Origin: Mycobacterium paragordonae
GTDB taxonomy: Bacteria; Actinomycetota; Actinomycetes; Mycobacteriales; Mycobacteriaceae
Direction: 5' to 3'
DNA: 64,000 nt
Assembly (NCBI RefSeq): GCF_003614435.1
Contig: NZ_CP025546.1
Span: 2,728,001 to 2,792,000, forward strand
The stretch's first letter is position 1; each line of letters begins with the position of its first letter. This document shows, in pieces, positions 18,335-30,648 of this stretch. The notes below the pieces were generated by a model. That model had not been told where the DNA came from. It made no database searches and saw only the letters and a program-made list of their open reading frames with translations. The position numbers and the translations under genes were made by a program.

Positions 18335-19770
18335 CACTCGAAGCCGCACGGACGGTCGAGCCACTGACTCAGGAGCAGACCATCGAGTCGCTGGGCAAGT
18401 ACGGCTACGGCTGGGCCGACTCCGACGTCGCGGGCGCCTCGGCCACGCGGGGTCTTTCAGAGGCGGTCGTCCGTGACATCTCGGCAAAGAAGAGCGAGCC
18501 GGAGTGGATGCTGAACATCCGGCTCAAGGCGCTCAACATCTTCGACAAGAAGCCCATGCCGAACTGGGGCTCCAACCTCGAGGGCATCGACTTCGACAAC
18601 ATCAAGTACTTCGTGCGCTCCAGCGAGAAGCAGGCTGCCACGTGGGACGACTTGCCCGCGGACATCAAGAACACCTACGACAAGCTGGGCATCCCGGAGG
18701 CCGAGAAGCAGCGGCTGGTCTCTGGTGTAGCCGCCCAGTACGAGTCCGAGGTCGTCTACCACTCCATCCGTGAGGATCTCGAGAAGCAGGGTGTCATCTT
18801 CCTGGACACGGATACAGCGCTGCGGGAACACCCCGACATCTTCAAGAAGTACTTCGGCACCGTGATCCCGGCCGGGGACAACAAGTTCTCCGCACTGAAC
18901 ACGGCGGTGTGGTCGGGTGGCAGCTTCATCTACGTGCCGCCGGGTGTGCACGTCGACATTCCGCTGCAGGCCTACTTCCGGATCAACACCGAGAACATGG
19001 GCCAGTTCGAGCGGACGCTGATCATCGTCGACGAGAACGCCTACGTGCATTACATCGAGGGCTGCACCGCGCCGATCTACAAGTCGGACTCGCTGCACTC
19101 GGCGGTGGTGGAGATCATCGTGAAGCCCGGTGGCCGTTGCCGTTACACGACGATCCAGAACTGGTCGAACAACGTCTACAACCTGGTCACCAAGCGGGCC
19201 CGGGCCGAGGCCGGCGCCACCATGGAGTGGGTCGACGGCAACATCGGATCCAAGGTCACCATGAAGTACCCGGCGGTCTGGATGACCGGCGAGCACGCCA
19301 AGGGTGAGGTGCTGTCGATCGCGTTCGCGGGTGAGGACCAGCACCAGGACACCGGCGCCAAAATGCTGCACCTGGCCCCGAACACGTCGAGCAACATCGT
19401 GTCCAAGTCGGTGGCGCGCGGCGGCGGCCGCACCTCCTACCGTGGCCTGGTTCAGGTCAACAAGGGCGCCCACGGATCCAAGTCGAGCGTGAAATGCGAT
19501 GCGCTGCTGGTCGATACGATCAGCCGCAGCGACACCTACCCCTACGTCGACATCCGCGAGGACGACGTCACGATGGGTCACGAGGCCACCGTCTCCAAGG
19601 TCAGCGAGAACCAGCTGTTCTACCTGATGAGCCGCGGCATGACCGAAGACGAGGCCATGGCGATGGTGGTGCGCGGATTCGTCGAGCCGATCGCCAAGGA
19701 ACTGCCGATGGAGTACGCGCTCGAGCTCAACCGGCTGATCGAGTTGCAGATGGAGGGTGCGGTCGGATGA
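18331..19770 (+). CDS. sufB: Fe-S cluster assembly protein SufB, intein-free
   Basis: SufB is the core scaffold subunit of the SufBCD complex that assembles [Fe-S] clusters. The 479-residue protein is complete and collinear with the SufB family, including [40 protein letters not shown] and the C-terminal [22 protein letters not shown]. tuberculosis SufB (Rv1461) is about 846 residues because of an intein. No intein is present here, so the frame is uninterrupted. It overlaps sufR and sufD by 4 nt on each side. Confidence 0.96.
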   Translation: MTLEAARTVEPLTQEQTIESLGKYGYGWADSDVAGASATRGLSEAVVRDISAKKSEPEWMLNIRLKALNIFDKKPMPNWGSNLEGIDFDNIKYFVRSSEKQAATWDDLPADIKNTYDKLGIPEAEKQRLVSGVAAQYESEVVYHSIREDLEKQGVIFLDTDTALREHPDIFKKYFGTVIPAGDNKFSALNTAVWSGGSFIYVPPGVHVDIPLQAYFRINTENMGQFERTLIIVDENAYVHYIEGCTAPIYKSDSLHSAVVEIIVKPGGRCRYTTIQNWSNNVYNLVTKRARAEAGATMEWVDGNIGSKVTMKYPAVWMTGEHAKGEVLSIAFAGEDQHQDTGAKMLHLAPNTSSNIVSKSVARGGGRTSYRGLVQVNKGAHGSKSSVKCDALLVDTISRSDTYPYVDIREDDVTMGHEATVSKVSENQLFYLMSRGMTEDEAMAMVVRGFVEPIAKELPMEYALELNRLIELQMEGAVG

Positions 19771-20917
19771 CCGCATCGTTGAACAAAGGCGAATTATTCG
19801 CGTCCTTCGACGTTGACGCCTTCGAAGTCCCGCACGGCCGCGACGAGCTTTGGCGGTTCACCCCGCTGAAGCGGTTGCGCGGCTTGCATGACGGCACTGC
19901 GGTGGCCACCGGCACCGCCACGATCACCGTCAGCGAGCAGCCCGGCGTCACTGTGCAGACGGTGCGCCGCGGCGACGAACGCCTCGGCGAAGCCGGCGTT
20001 CCCGCAGACCGTGTTGCGGCCCAAGCATTTTCGTCGTTCAACGCGGCGACGCTGGTCACCGTCGGGCGCGACACCCAGGTCGGTGAGCCGATCAACATCA
20101 CCGTCGCCGGACCCGGGCAGGGGGCTGCGGCCTACGGACACCTGCAGATCCGGGTGGAAGAACTCGGCGAGGCCGTCGTCGTCATCGACCACCGGGGCAG
20201 CGGAACCTACGCCGACAACGTCGAATTCGTCGTCGCTGACGCCGCCCGGCTCACGGTGATCTGGATTGCCGACTGGGCCGACGACACCGTGCACGTGAGC
20301 GCCCACCACGCCCGCCTCGGTAAGGACGCGGTACTGCGCCATGTCACCGTCACCTTGGGCGGCGAGGTGGTCCGGTTGGCGGCCAACGTGCGGTTCGCCG
20401 GCACCGGCGGGGACGCCGAGTTGCTGGGCCTGTACTTCGCCGATGACGGCCAGCACCTCGAGTCGCGTCTGTTGGTGGACCATGCTCAGCCGGACTGCAA
20501 GTCCAACGTGCTCTATAAGGGTGCGCTGCAAGGGGATCCATCGTCCAAATTGCCCGACGCGCACACGGTGTGGATCGGCGACGTGCTGATTCGCGCCGAA
20601 GCCACCGGCACCGACACCTTCGAGATGAATCGCAACCTGGTGCTCACCGACGGCGCGCGCGCCGACTCGGTGCCCAACCTGGAGATCGAGACCGGCGAGA
20701 TCGCCGGCGCCGGACACGCCAGTGCCACCGGGCGATTCGACGACGAGCAACTGTTCTACCTGCGCTCCCGCGGCATTCCCGAAGAACAGGCCCGCCGGCT
20801 GGTGATTCGCGGCTTCTTCGGCGAGATCATCTCCAAGATCGCGGTGCCCGAAGTGCGGGAGCGCCTCACCGCGGCCATCGAATACGAACTGGAAAAGACG
20901 GAGAAGGCAACAACCGC

Positions 20918-20921
<4 letters not shown>
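19767..20921 (+). CDS. sufD: Fe-S cluster assembly protein SufD
   Basis: SufD is the SufB paralogue that completes the SufBC2D scaffold. The 384-residue protein has the N-terminal [12 protein letters not shown] motif and the C-terminal signature [29 protein letters not shown], shared with SufB. The start at 19767 overlaps the sufB stop (ATGA). The frame is open upstream to 19494, but that part is a shadow of sufB. Confidence 0.95.
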
Positions 20922-22935
<2,014 letters not shown>

Positions 22936-22937
22936 AA

Positions 22938-23432
22938 TTGCGTCTCGAGCAGATGTATCAGGATGTGATCCTGGACCACTACAAGCACCCGCATCACCGC
23001 GGGCTGCGGGAACCGTTCGGCGCCGAGGTTTTTCACGTCAACCCGGTCTGCGGTGACGAGGTCACGCTGCGCGTCGCGCTGTCCGAGGACGGCGAGACCG
23101 TCGCCGACATCTCCTACGACGGCCAAGGCTGTTCGATCAGTCAGGCAGCGACATCGGTGTTGACCGAGCAGATCATCGGGCAGAGTGTGCCGGAGGCGCT
23201 CAAGACCATCGACGCCTTCACCGAGATGGTCTCGTCGCGCGGCAACGTGCAGGGCGACGAGGAAGTGCTCGGCGACGGAGTAGCGTTCGCAGGAGTGGCC
23301 AAGTATCCGGCGCGGGTGAAATGCGCATTGCTGGGCTGGATGGCGTTCAAGGATGCGCTGGCCCGGGCCAGCGTGGCCAATCAGACGTCCGCACAGGCCC
23401 ACGCCGGCTTCGAGGAGGAGGTTGCACAATGA
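22938..23432 (+). CDS. sufU: SufU, zinc-dependent sulfurtransferase partner of SufS
   Basis: This 164-residue SufU/IscU-like protein shuttles sulfur from SufS to SufB. Probable zinc ligands are Cys38, Asp40, Cys65 and Cys129 (NPVCGD, GQGCSIS, RVKCALL). The best start is a TTG at 22938, 2 nt after the sufS stop, because the conserved sequence MRLEQMYQDVILDHYKHP begins there and no ATG or GTG is suitably placed. The C-terminal NQTSAQAHAGFEEEVAQ is variable. It counterparts Rv1465. Confidence 0.93.
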   Translation: MRLEQMYQDVILDHYKHPHHRGLREPFGAEVFHVNPVCGDEVTLRVALSEDGETVADISYDGQGCSISQAATSVLTEQIIGQSVPEALKTIDAFTEMVSSRGNVQGDEEVLGDGVAFAGVAKYPARVKCALLGWMAFKDALARASVANQTSAQAHAGFEEEVAQ

Positions 23433-23776
23433 GCGACACCACTGCATCTGACGAGCTTTTGCTCGCCGACGTCGAAGAGGCGATGCGCGACGTCGTTGAC
23501 CCGGAACTCGGCATCAACGTCGTCGACCTCGGTCTGGTTTACGGCCTGAACCTGGAGAAGGGCGAGGAGGGAACCGTCGCCCTGGTCGACATGACGCTGA
23601 CGTCGGCGGCCTGCCCGTTGACCGATGTCATCGAGGACCAGTCACGGTCGGCGCTGGTGGGCGCCGGCCTGGTCGACGAGCTCAGGATCAACTGGGTGTG
23701 GAACCCGCCGTGGGGCCCGGACAAGATCACCGAGGACGGCCGCGAGCAGCTGCGCGCCCTCGGCTTCACTGTCTAG
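23429..23776 (+). CDS. sufT: SufT, DUF59 / MIP18 family Fe-S maturation protein
   Basis: SufT-type proteins help deliver Fe-S clusters to target proteins. The 115-residue protein matches DUF59: the opening VEEAMRDVVDPELGINVVDLGLVYGL, then MTLTSAACPLTDVIEDQ with the conserved Cys, and a closing NWVWNPPWGPDKITEDGREQLRALGF. It overlaps sufU by 4 nt and ends the operon, 17 nt from the convergent lipoprotein gene. It counterparts Rv1466. Confidence 0.93.
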   Translation: MSDTTASDELLLADVEEAMRDVVDPELGINVVDLGLVYGLNLEKGEEGTVALVDMTLTSAACPLTDVIEDQSRSALVGAGLVDELRINWVWNPPWGPDKITEDGREQLRALGFTV

Positions 23777-23793
23777 TCGCCCCCTGGGCACTG

Positions 23794-24477
23794 TCAGCGC
23801 GGGTGCCGCCCGGCCCCGTCAGGGCACTTGCCGTCAGCGGCCTGCCGCACGCTGATCGACGTCGCCTGCAACGCGCCGCCGTTCTCGCTCCCGCGGGCGG
23901 TGATGCACTTGCCTTGCGCGATTTCCTCGGACGTCGCCGGGGCTTCTTTGGTGTATTTCGTCTTGTCCGTGACCGTCACGGTTTGCGGCGCTCCGGCGGT
24001 GTTGACGGTGATGGTTTCGCCGTTTACTGACGCCACCGTGCCCTGGATCGGCGCATGCCGGCCCGGCGTCGTGGGCTGCTTACCCTGCGGGCACTTGCCG
24101 TCAACTTCCTGGCTGACGCGCACCGACGCAGCGGGCTGGCCCTCATCTTTGGATCGGGCGGTGACGCAGCTACCCACGGCGACGTCAGTCAGGGCCCCGG
24201 CGCTGACCTCGCTGATCTTGGTCGAACCGCTGAAATCCACAGTGGCCGTTCCGCTTTGCTGCGTCACCTGAACCGCATTGCCGGCGACGGACGCGATCAA
24301 CCCGCGGACTTGTGTCTCGCCCTTGGGCGGTGCCGACGCGCTGGTGGTCGGGGCCGCCACCGCGGTGCTAGGTGATGTGCTGGGACCGGCCGTGTGCGAG
24401 GAGCTGCACGCCGCGAGGGACAGTCCGGCCGCGACAGCGGCAATCGCGACACGAGTAGATGACCGAGTAAATGACAA
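23794..24477 (-). CDS. Putative lipoprotein with two DUF5666-like domains
   Basis: This 227-residue exported protein has an N-terminal signal with lipobox LSLAAC, so Cys24 would be lipidated. A Ser/Thr/Pro linker (about 25-50) follows, then two tandem beta-rich repeats (about 55-130 and 142-222). Both carry the pattern GxIASVxGxxVxV...GxCVTAR...A.SVRVSQ...DGKCP, a DUF5666-like layout. Each repeat ends with a DGKCP motif and has an internal Cys, suggesting two disulfides. It has no counterpart at this site in M. tuberculosis, where sufT is next to fadE15. The function is unknown. Confidence 0.8.
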   Translation of the reverse strand: MSFTRSSTRVAIAAVAAGLSLAACSSSHTAGPSTSPSTAVAAPTTSASAPPKGETQVRGLIASVAGNAVQVTQQSGTATVDFSGSTKISEVSAGALTDVAVGSCVTARSKDEGQPAASVRVSQEVDGKCPQGKQPTTPGRHAPIQGTVASVNGETITVNTAGAPQTVTVTDKTKYTKEAPATSEEIAQGKCITARGSENGGALQATSISVRQAADGKCPDGAGRHPR

Positions 24478-24548
24478 GGGTCCTCCCCAAATCGTCAGTG
24501 GTTCCCGACGATCCGGTCTACCCGTCCCAGCTGTGCGGACCCTATGAG

Positions 24549-26378
24549 TCAGAAGACATCTTCGGAGACGCGCATGACGTCGTCATCGATGTTCTCCAGG
24601 ACGGCGCGCACTCCGGCCAACTTCGGCAGGATGTTCTTGGCGAAGAACGCCGAGACCGCGACCTTGCCTTCATAGAAAGCCTTTTCGCTGCCTGACAAAT
24701 CGCCGGACAACGCCGCCTCGGCCACGTTGGCCTGTGCCAGCAATCGCCAGCCGATGAGCAGATCCCCGACCGCGAGCAGGTACCGGACCGATCCGAGGCC
24801 CACTTTGTAGATGTCGGTGGGGTGTTGGGCGGCCGACATCAGGTTTCCCATCAGCGCACCCGTCATGCCGGTGACATCTTCGACGGCGGCCTGCAGCAAC
24901 TCGGCCTGGTCCTTCAACGACTCCGTGGTGGTCTCGATTGTTTTATTGATCTGAGTCGTCACGTGCTGCAGCGACTGGCCGTGGTCCCGCACGATCTTGC
25001 GGAAGAAGAAGTCCATCGCCTGAATCGCGGTCGTGCCCTCGTACAGCGAATCGATTTTGGAGTCGCGGATGTACTGCTCGATCGGATAGTCGGTCAGGAA
25101 GCCTGAGCCGCCCAGCGTCTGCAGCGATTCGGTCAGCACCTCGTAGGCACGTTCGGAGCCCACACCCTTGACGATGGGCAGCAGCAGATCGTCGACCCGG
25201 TGCGCCAGATCAGCGTCGGCGCCCGAAACATGTTGCGCGACAGCTTCGCATTGATGTGCGGCGGCGTACAGATACACCGCACGCAGGCCCTCGGCGTAGG
25301 CCTTCTGCGTCATCAGACTGCGACGCACATCGGGGTGGTGCATGATCGTGACCCGCGGCGCGGTCTTGTCCGTCATCTGCGTCAGATCTGCGCCCTGCAC
25401 CCGTTCCTTCGCGTAGGCGAGTGCGTTGAGGTAACCCGTGGACAGCGTGCCGGCGGCCTTCACGCCGATCGTCATGCGCGCGTTCTCGATGACGTGGAAC
25501 ATCTGCGCGATTCCGTCGTGGACGCCGCCGACCAGATATCCGACAGCCGGAACGTCGGTGGCGCCGAGGGTCAGCTCGCAGGTGGGGGAGGACTTCAGCC
25601 CCATCTTGTGTTCCAGTCCGGTCACATACACACCGTTGCGCGCGCCGAGTTCCCCGGTGTCCGGGTCGAACAAGAAGTTGGGAACGTAGAACAGGCTCAA
25701 GCCCTTGGTGCCGGGTCCCGCGCCCTCAGGCCGGGCCAGCACCAGATGGAAGATGTTCTCGGTCGTATCGCCGACATCGCCGCCGGAGATGAACCGCTTC
25801 ACTCCTTCGATATGCCAAGTGCCGTCGGGTTGTTCGATCGCCTTGGTGCGGCCCGCCCCCACATCCGAGCCCGCGTCGGGTTCGGTGAGCACCATGGTGG
25901 CCTGCCACCCGCGTTCGATTCCCATTGCGGCCCAACGCTTCTGCTCGTCGTTCCCCTCGACGAACAGGGATTGCGCCAGAATCGGGCCCAGGTTGAAGAA
26001 GCAGACCGAAGGGTTGGCGCAGTAGATCATCTCGTTGACGGCCCAGGTGAGCGGCGGCGGCGCGGCCATGCCGCCGATCTCCTCGGCCAGGCCCAGCCGC
26101 CACCATTCGGCGTCTTTGATCGCCTGGACGGTCTTCACCAATTCCGGTGCGACGCTGATGCTGTGGGTTGCCGGGTCGAAGACCGGCGGGTTGCGGTCAG
26201 CGAACGCGAAGGATTCGGCCACCGGGCCTTCGGCCAACCGGGCCGCCTCCGACAGGATGGTGCGCACCGTGTCGTCGTCGAGGTCGGCGTATTTGCCGGT
26301 GCCGAGGACGGCGCCTACGTCAAGAACCTCGAACAGATTGAACTCAAGGTCGCGCACGTTGGCTTTGTAGTGCCCCAC
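24549..26378 (-). CDS. fadE15: Acyl-CoA dehydrogenase FadE15
   Basis: This is a flavoprotein acyl-CoA dehydrogenase of the long-chain FadE5-like class, acting in fatty acid beta-oxidation. The 609-residue protein has an N-terminal extension ([20 protein letters not shown]) and the FAD/substrate region [19 protein letters not shown]. The C-terminal half includes [36 protein letters not shown], whose Glu in YEGT is the likely catalytic base. The GTG at 26378 after GGAAGGAACCACC gives exactly the M. tuberculosis length (Rv1467c). It is a single-gene unit. Confidence 0.94.
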   Translation of the reverse strand: MGHYKANVRDLEFNLFEVLDVGAVLGTGKYADLDDDTVRTILSEAARLAEGPVAESFAFADRNPPVFDPATHSISVAPELVKTVQAIKDAEWWRLGLAEEIGGMAAPPPLTWAVNEMIYCANPSVCFFNLGPILAQSLFVEGNDEQKRWAAMGIERGWQATMVLTEPDAGSDVGAGRTKAIEQPDGTWHIEGVKRFISGGDVGDTTENIFHLVLARPEGAGPGTKGLSLFYVPNFLFDPDTGELGARNGVYVTGLEHKMGLKSSPTCELTLGATDVPAVGYLVGGVHDGIAQMFHVIENARMTIGVKAAGTLSTGYLNALAYAKERVQGADLTQMTDKTAPRVTIMHHPDVRRSLMTQKAYAEGLRAVYLYAAAHQCEAVAQHVSGADADLAHRVDDLLLPIVKGVGSERAYEVLTESLQTLGGSGFLTDYPIEQYIRDSKIDSLYEGTTAIQAMDFFFRKIVRDHGQSLQHVTTQINKTIETTTESLKDQAELLQAAVEDVTGMTGALMGNLMSAAQHPTDIYKVGLGSVRYLLAVGDLLIGWRLLAQANVAEAALSGDLSGSEKAFYEGKVAVSAFFAKNILPKLAGVRAVLENIDDDVMRVSEDVF

Positions 26379-26466
26379 GGTGGTTCCTTCCACTCAGACT
26401 GATCGGCCCGATGATCGGGCACAGTCTTGCTGCCGGGAGAAAACGTACGCAACCGTAGGTAAGGGG

Positions 26467-27543
26467 CTACCCGTGCGCGCCGAACAGTAGGCCGCCCTGG
26501 CCACCGACGCCGTTTGGAGTGCCGCCTCTGCCGCCGTTGCCGATCAAGACGGCATTTCCGCCGTTGCCGCCGGTCAAATTGCCGTTGCCTCCGGCTCCGC
26601 CGTTGCCGATCAGACCGGCCTGCCCGCCGGGCCCGGAGACGCCCCCCATCGGGGCGTTGCCGCCCGCACCGCCGTTGCCGATGAAAGCGCCTCCTGCGCC
26701 GCCGGCTCCGGCCGGGGCGGCGTTGGATGCGTCCCCGCCACCGCCGCCGTCGCCGAACAGGAAAGCCCTGCCGCCGTTGCCAGAGGCGCCGGTGAGGGAG
26801 CTGCCGCCGCCATGGCCGCCGTTGCCGTACAGCAGGCCGCCATTGCCTCCGGCGCCACCTGCCCCCATTCCGTTCGGGCTGGTACCACCGGCACCGCCAT
26901 TTCCTAACAAGAATGCGGAGCCGCCGAGACCGCCGGCGCCGCCGCCGCCACCACTGTTACCGCCGGCTCCGCCAGCGCCGAACAGCCAGCCGCCGGCACC
27001 ACCGGCGCCGCCGTTCGCGCCCGCGCCGCCCACGCCGCCAGCCCCGCCGGAACCGAGCAGGCCGGCGGCCCCTCCATTGCCACCGCCTACTCCCGCGACG
27101 GCCGACGAGAAACCGTTGCCGCCGTTGCCGAAGAGAAGGCCGCCCGCCTGTCCATTCGGATTCGCCGCGGTTCCGTCAGCGCCGTTGCCGATCAGCGGGC
27201 GGCCCAACAGTGCGTTGGTGGGTGCGTTGATCAGGTCGAGGATCGGCTGCAGCGGACCGATATTGGTCGCTTCCGCCAATGCGTACTGCTGCGCTCCGCC
27301 CGCCAGCAGTTGCACGAATTGTTCGTGGAAGGCGCTGGCTCCGGCGCTGAGCGTCTGATACGTCTGCGCGTGCGCGCCGAAGATGGCAGCGACGGCAGCC
27401 GACACTTCGTCGGCGCCGGCGGCAGCGACGGCGGTGGTCTGGGCTGCCGCCGCGTTGTTGGCTTCGCTGATCAGTGATCCGACCCGGGCCAGATTGCCCG
27501 CCGCTTGGGATACGAAATCGGTATTGGCGACCACGAACGACAT
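26467..27543 (-). CDS. PE-PGRS family protein
   Basis: This 358-residue PE_PGRS protein is a probable ESX-5 substrate located at the mycobacterial cell surface. The PE domain (about 1-95, MSFVVANTDFVSQAAGNLARVGSLI...) is followed by the linker NIGPLQPILDLINAPTNALLGRPLIGNGADG. From about 130 to the end are GGAGG/GGxGG repeats with LLFGNGG and LIGNGGAGG blocks. The ATG at 27543 is 5 nt after GGAGGTGC; the frame extends upstream to 27747 without PE homology. It occupies the site of PE_PGRS29 (Rv1468c). Confidence 0.93.
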   Translation of the reverse strand: MSFVVANTDFVSQAAGNLARVGSLISEANNAAAAQTTAVAAAGADEVSAAVAAIFGAHAQTYQTLSAGASAFHEQFVQLLAGGAQQYALAEATNIGPLQPILDLINAPTNALLGRPLIGNGADGTAANPNGQAGGLLFGNGGNGFSSAVAGVGGGNGGAAGLLGSGGAGGVGGAGANGGAGGAGGWLFGAGGAGGNSGGGGGAGGLGGSAFLLGNGGAGGTSPNGMGAGGAGGNGGLLYGNGGHGGGSSLTGASGNGGRAFLFGDGGGGGDASNAAPAGAGGAGGAFIGNGGAGGNAPMGGVSGPGGQAGLIGNGGAGGNGNLTGGNGGNAVLIGNGGRGGTPNGVGGQGGLLFGAHG

Positions 27544-27847
27544 CTCGCACCTCCACAGCGGTGAGCCGGCGACCTCAGAATCGTAGCGCGATTCGGAAAC
27601 GATGAATCCATTTCGCAACTCTTTTTGGAGGCAATTTTTGGGCCGAAATTGGTTAGTCCACCAAGGGAATTCGCCCGATGGCGACCGGGCTGTGCAATAG
27701 GCCCCGGACCGCGACGGTGATTCGTATCGCGAAGTGCCATAAGCCAATTCAATGACATACCGGAATCAAACCGAGACCTCCGACGACGCTTGTGTCAATA
27801 CACTCGGTGAATCCCGACGCACTCTGACTCCCTGTGAGGCCGCTGGA
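27544..27847. other. 304-nt divergent region between PE_PGRS and ctpD
   Basis: This is a relatively AT-rich non-coding stretch that must hold the promoters of the PE_PGRS gene and ctpD. A small palindrome GTGT-CAAT-ACAC lies at 27792-27803, 45 nt upstream of the ctpD ATG, and could be a metal-sensor operator; it is too short to assign. The ctpD frame is open from 27752, but homology begins at 27848. Confidence 0.45.
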
Positions 27848-29816
27848 ATGACCTTGACCGCCTTCGAAGTGACCGCCCCGGCGGCCTCCTTCGACCGCGT
27901 TCCGCCCAGCGCTGCCCGCGGCCTCAGTTGGCGCGCCGCGCTGTGGTCGGTGCTGTCGGTGCGCTGGGCGGCCGGCGCACTGACGCTGTTTTTGGCCGGT
28001 CTGGCGGTTCAGCTCAACGGTGGCCCGACAGCCGCGTGGTGGACGCTGTATCTGGCTTGTTATCTGGCCGGCGGCTGGGGCTCGGCATGGGCAGGCGTGC
28101 AAGCACTTCGGAACAAGGCGCTCGACGTTGACCTGCTGATGATCGTGGCCGCGATCGGTGCGGTGGCGATCGGGCAGATCTTCGACGGAGCACTGCTGAT
28201 CGTGATTTTCGCGACGTCCGGTGCCCTCGACGAGGTTGCCACGAAGCACACCGCGGATTCGGTCAAGGGACTGATGAACCTGGCGCCGGACCAGGCAGTG
28301 CTGGTCGATGCCGCGGGCGCGGAGCGGGTGGTGCCCGCGGAGCAGCTGGTGGTTGGGGGACCGGGTGCTGGTGCGTCCCGGCGAACGGATACCCGCCGAC
28401 GGCGTGGTGTTGTCCGGGGTGTCCGAGGTCGATCAGTGTTCCATCACCGGTGAATCGATGCCGGCCGTCAAGTCCGCGGGCGATGAGGTGTTCGCCGGCA
28501 CCGTCAACGGCGCGGGTGTGTTACGCGTGGTCGTCGCCCGTGACCCGTCGCACAGCGTCGTCGCCCGAATCGTTGAGCTGGTGTCCGAGGCGTCAGCCAC
28601 CAAGGCCAGAACCCAACTGTTCATTGAGAAGATCGAACAGCGCTACTCGGTAGGAGTGGTGGCGGCCACCTCAGCGTTGATCGTCGTCCCACTGGTGCTG
28701 GGCTCGGCGCTGCAACCGACGCTGTTGCGCGCCATGACTTTCATGATCGTCGCGTCTCCCTGCGCCGTGGTGTTGGCCACCATGCCGCCCCTACTTTCGG
28801 TGATCGCCAACGCGGGCCGGCACGGAATCCTGGTGAAGTCCGCGATCGTCGTCGAACGCCTCGCCGACACCAGCATCGTCGCGTTGGACAAGACGGGCAC
28901 GCTGACGTGCGGGACGCCGCGACTGACGGTCGTCAAGTCGTTGCGGCCGGAGTTGATGGACGTGCCGAGATTGCTCGAATTGGCAGCCGCCGCAGAACAA
29001 TCCAGTGAACATCCGCTGGGACGGGCGATTGTCGGGGAAGCGCGGCGGCGCGGTCTGATCATTCCTGCTGCCGAGGACTTCCGCGCTGTGCCGGGCCGGG
29101 GTGTGCGCGCCACGATAGGGCGCGATTTCGTCGAGGTCTGCAGTCCGCACAGTTTCCGCGGCGAGCTGCCCGGCGAAGTGACATACCTCGTCGACACCGG
29201 TGCGACAGCCGCCGTGGTAGTCGTCAACGGGGTGGCCGCCGGGGTTTTGGGGCTCACCGATCAGATGCGTTCCGATGCGGTGGACTCCGTGGCCGCCCTG
29301 ACGGAGTTGACGTCGGCGCCCCCGGTACTGCTGACCGGCGACAGCGCCCGCGCCGCCCGACTCGTTGCCCGTGACGCCGGCATCGTTGACGTGCGCGCCG
29401 GCCTGCTACCCGAACAGAAGGTCTCGGCGGTGCGCGAACTGCAGGCCGGTGGCCACCGGGTGCTGGTGGTGGGTGACGGCGTCAACGACGCCCCGGCGAT
29501 GGCCGCGGCGTGCGCCTCGATGGCCATGGGCGCCGGTTCCGACATCACTCTGCAGACCGCCGACGCAGTGACGGTCCGCGATGAACTGCACACCATTCCG
29601 ACGATCATCGGCTTGGCCCGGCAGGCGCGCCGGGTGGTGACCGTCAACCTCGCGCTTGCCGGCAGCTTCATCACGGTGCTGGTGCTGTGGGATCTCTTCG
29701 GGCAGCTTCCGCTGCCACTGGGTGTGGCCGGCCACGAGGGGTCGACACTGCTGGTGGCCCTCAACGGCCTGCGCCTGCTGAGTAACCCAACCTGGCGGTC
29801 CGCGGCGGCGCGTTGA
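27848..29816 (+). pseudogene. ctpD: ctpD, P1B4-type metal-transporting ATPase, interrupted by +1 frameshift
   Basis: CtpD exports metals such as Co/Fe in mycobacteria. Homology runs the full length (about 655 residues, M. tuberculosis 657) but in two frames. Residues up to AEQLVVG are in one frame (27848-28453). From GDRVLVRPGERIPADG onward the frame is the one ending at 29816. The join is a run of five G at 28355-28359; four G would restore VVGDRVLVRPG. Motifs of a working pump are present: CSITGESMP, SPCAVV, LDKTGTLT, SEHPLG, GDGVNDAPAM and the P1B4 HEGSTLLVALN. It may be a true frameshift, slippage or a sequencing error. Confidence 0.85.
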
Positions 29817-29833
29817 CGTACGCTCTACTGCTG

Positions 29834-30193
29834 ATGGGAACTGGGTGCACGCGGGCTCTGACCGCGGCCGATTTCCGGCAGGCGGTCAGGGGCAACGAGA
29901 ACGTCTTCGTTTATTTCTGGGCGCCGTTGTGCCCGCCGTGCGACGTCTTCACGCCCACCTATGAGGCATCGGCGCAGAATTGCCCGGACATCGTGCACGC
30001 CAAGGTCAACTTCGAAGTAGAGAAGGATCTGGTCGAGACGGCCGGTGTGACGTTGCTGCCGACGCTGATGGCCTTTAAGAAGGGCAAGCTCGTCTTCAAA
30101 CAGCCAGGCATCGCTAATCCGACGGTGATGGCCGAACTGGTCAGGCAGCTCAGGTCCTACCGGCACAAGTCGACCACGCCCAGCCTGCTGTGA
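29834..30193 (+). CDS. trxA: Thioredoxin-like protein with CPPC active site
   Basis: This 119-residue thioredoxin-fold protein has active site CPPC (33-36) in VYFWAPLCPPCDVF, unlike the canonical WCGPC. The cis-Pro is in LLPTLMAF. It follows ctpD closely; the metal ATPase and thioredoxin pairing is conserved in M. tuberculosis (ctpD-trxA-trxB1), suggesting redox support for metal handling. ATG 29834 fits the homologue's N-terminal length. A TTG at 29813 overlapping the ctpD stop (TTGA) is an alternative that would add seven residues. Oxidoreductase potency is uncertain given the unusual CPPC. Confidence 0.85.
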   Translation: MGTGCTRALTAADFRQAVRGNENVFVYFWAPLCPPCDVFTPTYEASAQNCPDIVHAKVNFEVEKDLVETAGVTLLPTLMAFKKGKLVFKQPGIANPTVMAELVRQLRSYRHKSTTPSLL

Positions 30194-30236
30194 GCGGCTG
30201 GGGAACAACAACCACAACCTCGGCGTTAGGGCAGAC

Positions 30237-30593
30237 GTGACTACCCAAGACCTCACTGCGGCGCAGTTCAACGAAACCGTCAACGGCAACGACATGGTGC
30301 TCGTTGACTTCTGGGCCTCCTGGTGCGGCCCGTGTCGCGCCTTCGCGCCCACCTTCAAGGCGGCGTCGGAAAAGCACCCTGACGTGGTCTTCGCCAAGGT
30401 CGACACCGAGGCCGAGCAGGAGTTGGCCGCTGCCGCTCAGATCCGGTCGATCCCCACGCTGATGGCCTTCAAGAAGGGTCAGCTGTTGTTCAATCAGGCC
30501 GGCGCGCTGCCTCCTGCCGCGCTGGAGGACCTGGTACAGCAACTCAAGGCCTACGACATCGAAGCGGCGACCGAAGAGGCAACCGAAGTCTGA
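30237..30593 (+). CDS. trxB1: Thioredoxin
   Basis: This is a canonical 118-residue thioredoxin: active site WCGPC (29-33) in VDFWASWCGPCRAFAP, the cis-Pro in IRSIPTLMAFKKG, and a C-terminal helix EDLVQQLKAY. It would reduce protein disulfides with thioredoxin reductase in the cytosol. It begins with GTG at 30237, 43 nt after the CPPC paralogue, and is probably co-transcribed with it. It counterparts Rv1471. Confidence 0.93.
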   Translation: MTTQDLTAAQFNETVNGNDMVLVDFWASWCGPCRAFAPTFKAASEKHPDVVFAKVDTEAEQELAAAAQIRSIPTLMAFKKGQLLFNQAGALPPAALEDLVQQLKAYDIEAATEEATEV

Positions 30594-30648
30594 GCCGCGC
30601 CCGGGCGACGCTGCCGGAACCGGATCAGGTCTGCGTTACCGTTTCAAG

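Noticed and set aside
19494..19766. Upstream extension of sufD
   Set aside because: It overlaps sufB in another frame, is Arg-rich, and SufD homology begins at 19767 next to the sufB stop.
26519..27358. Pro-rich 279-codon open frame on the plus strand
   Set aside because: It is the complement of the PGRS GGx repeats, which always gives a Pro/Ala-rich mirror frame.
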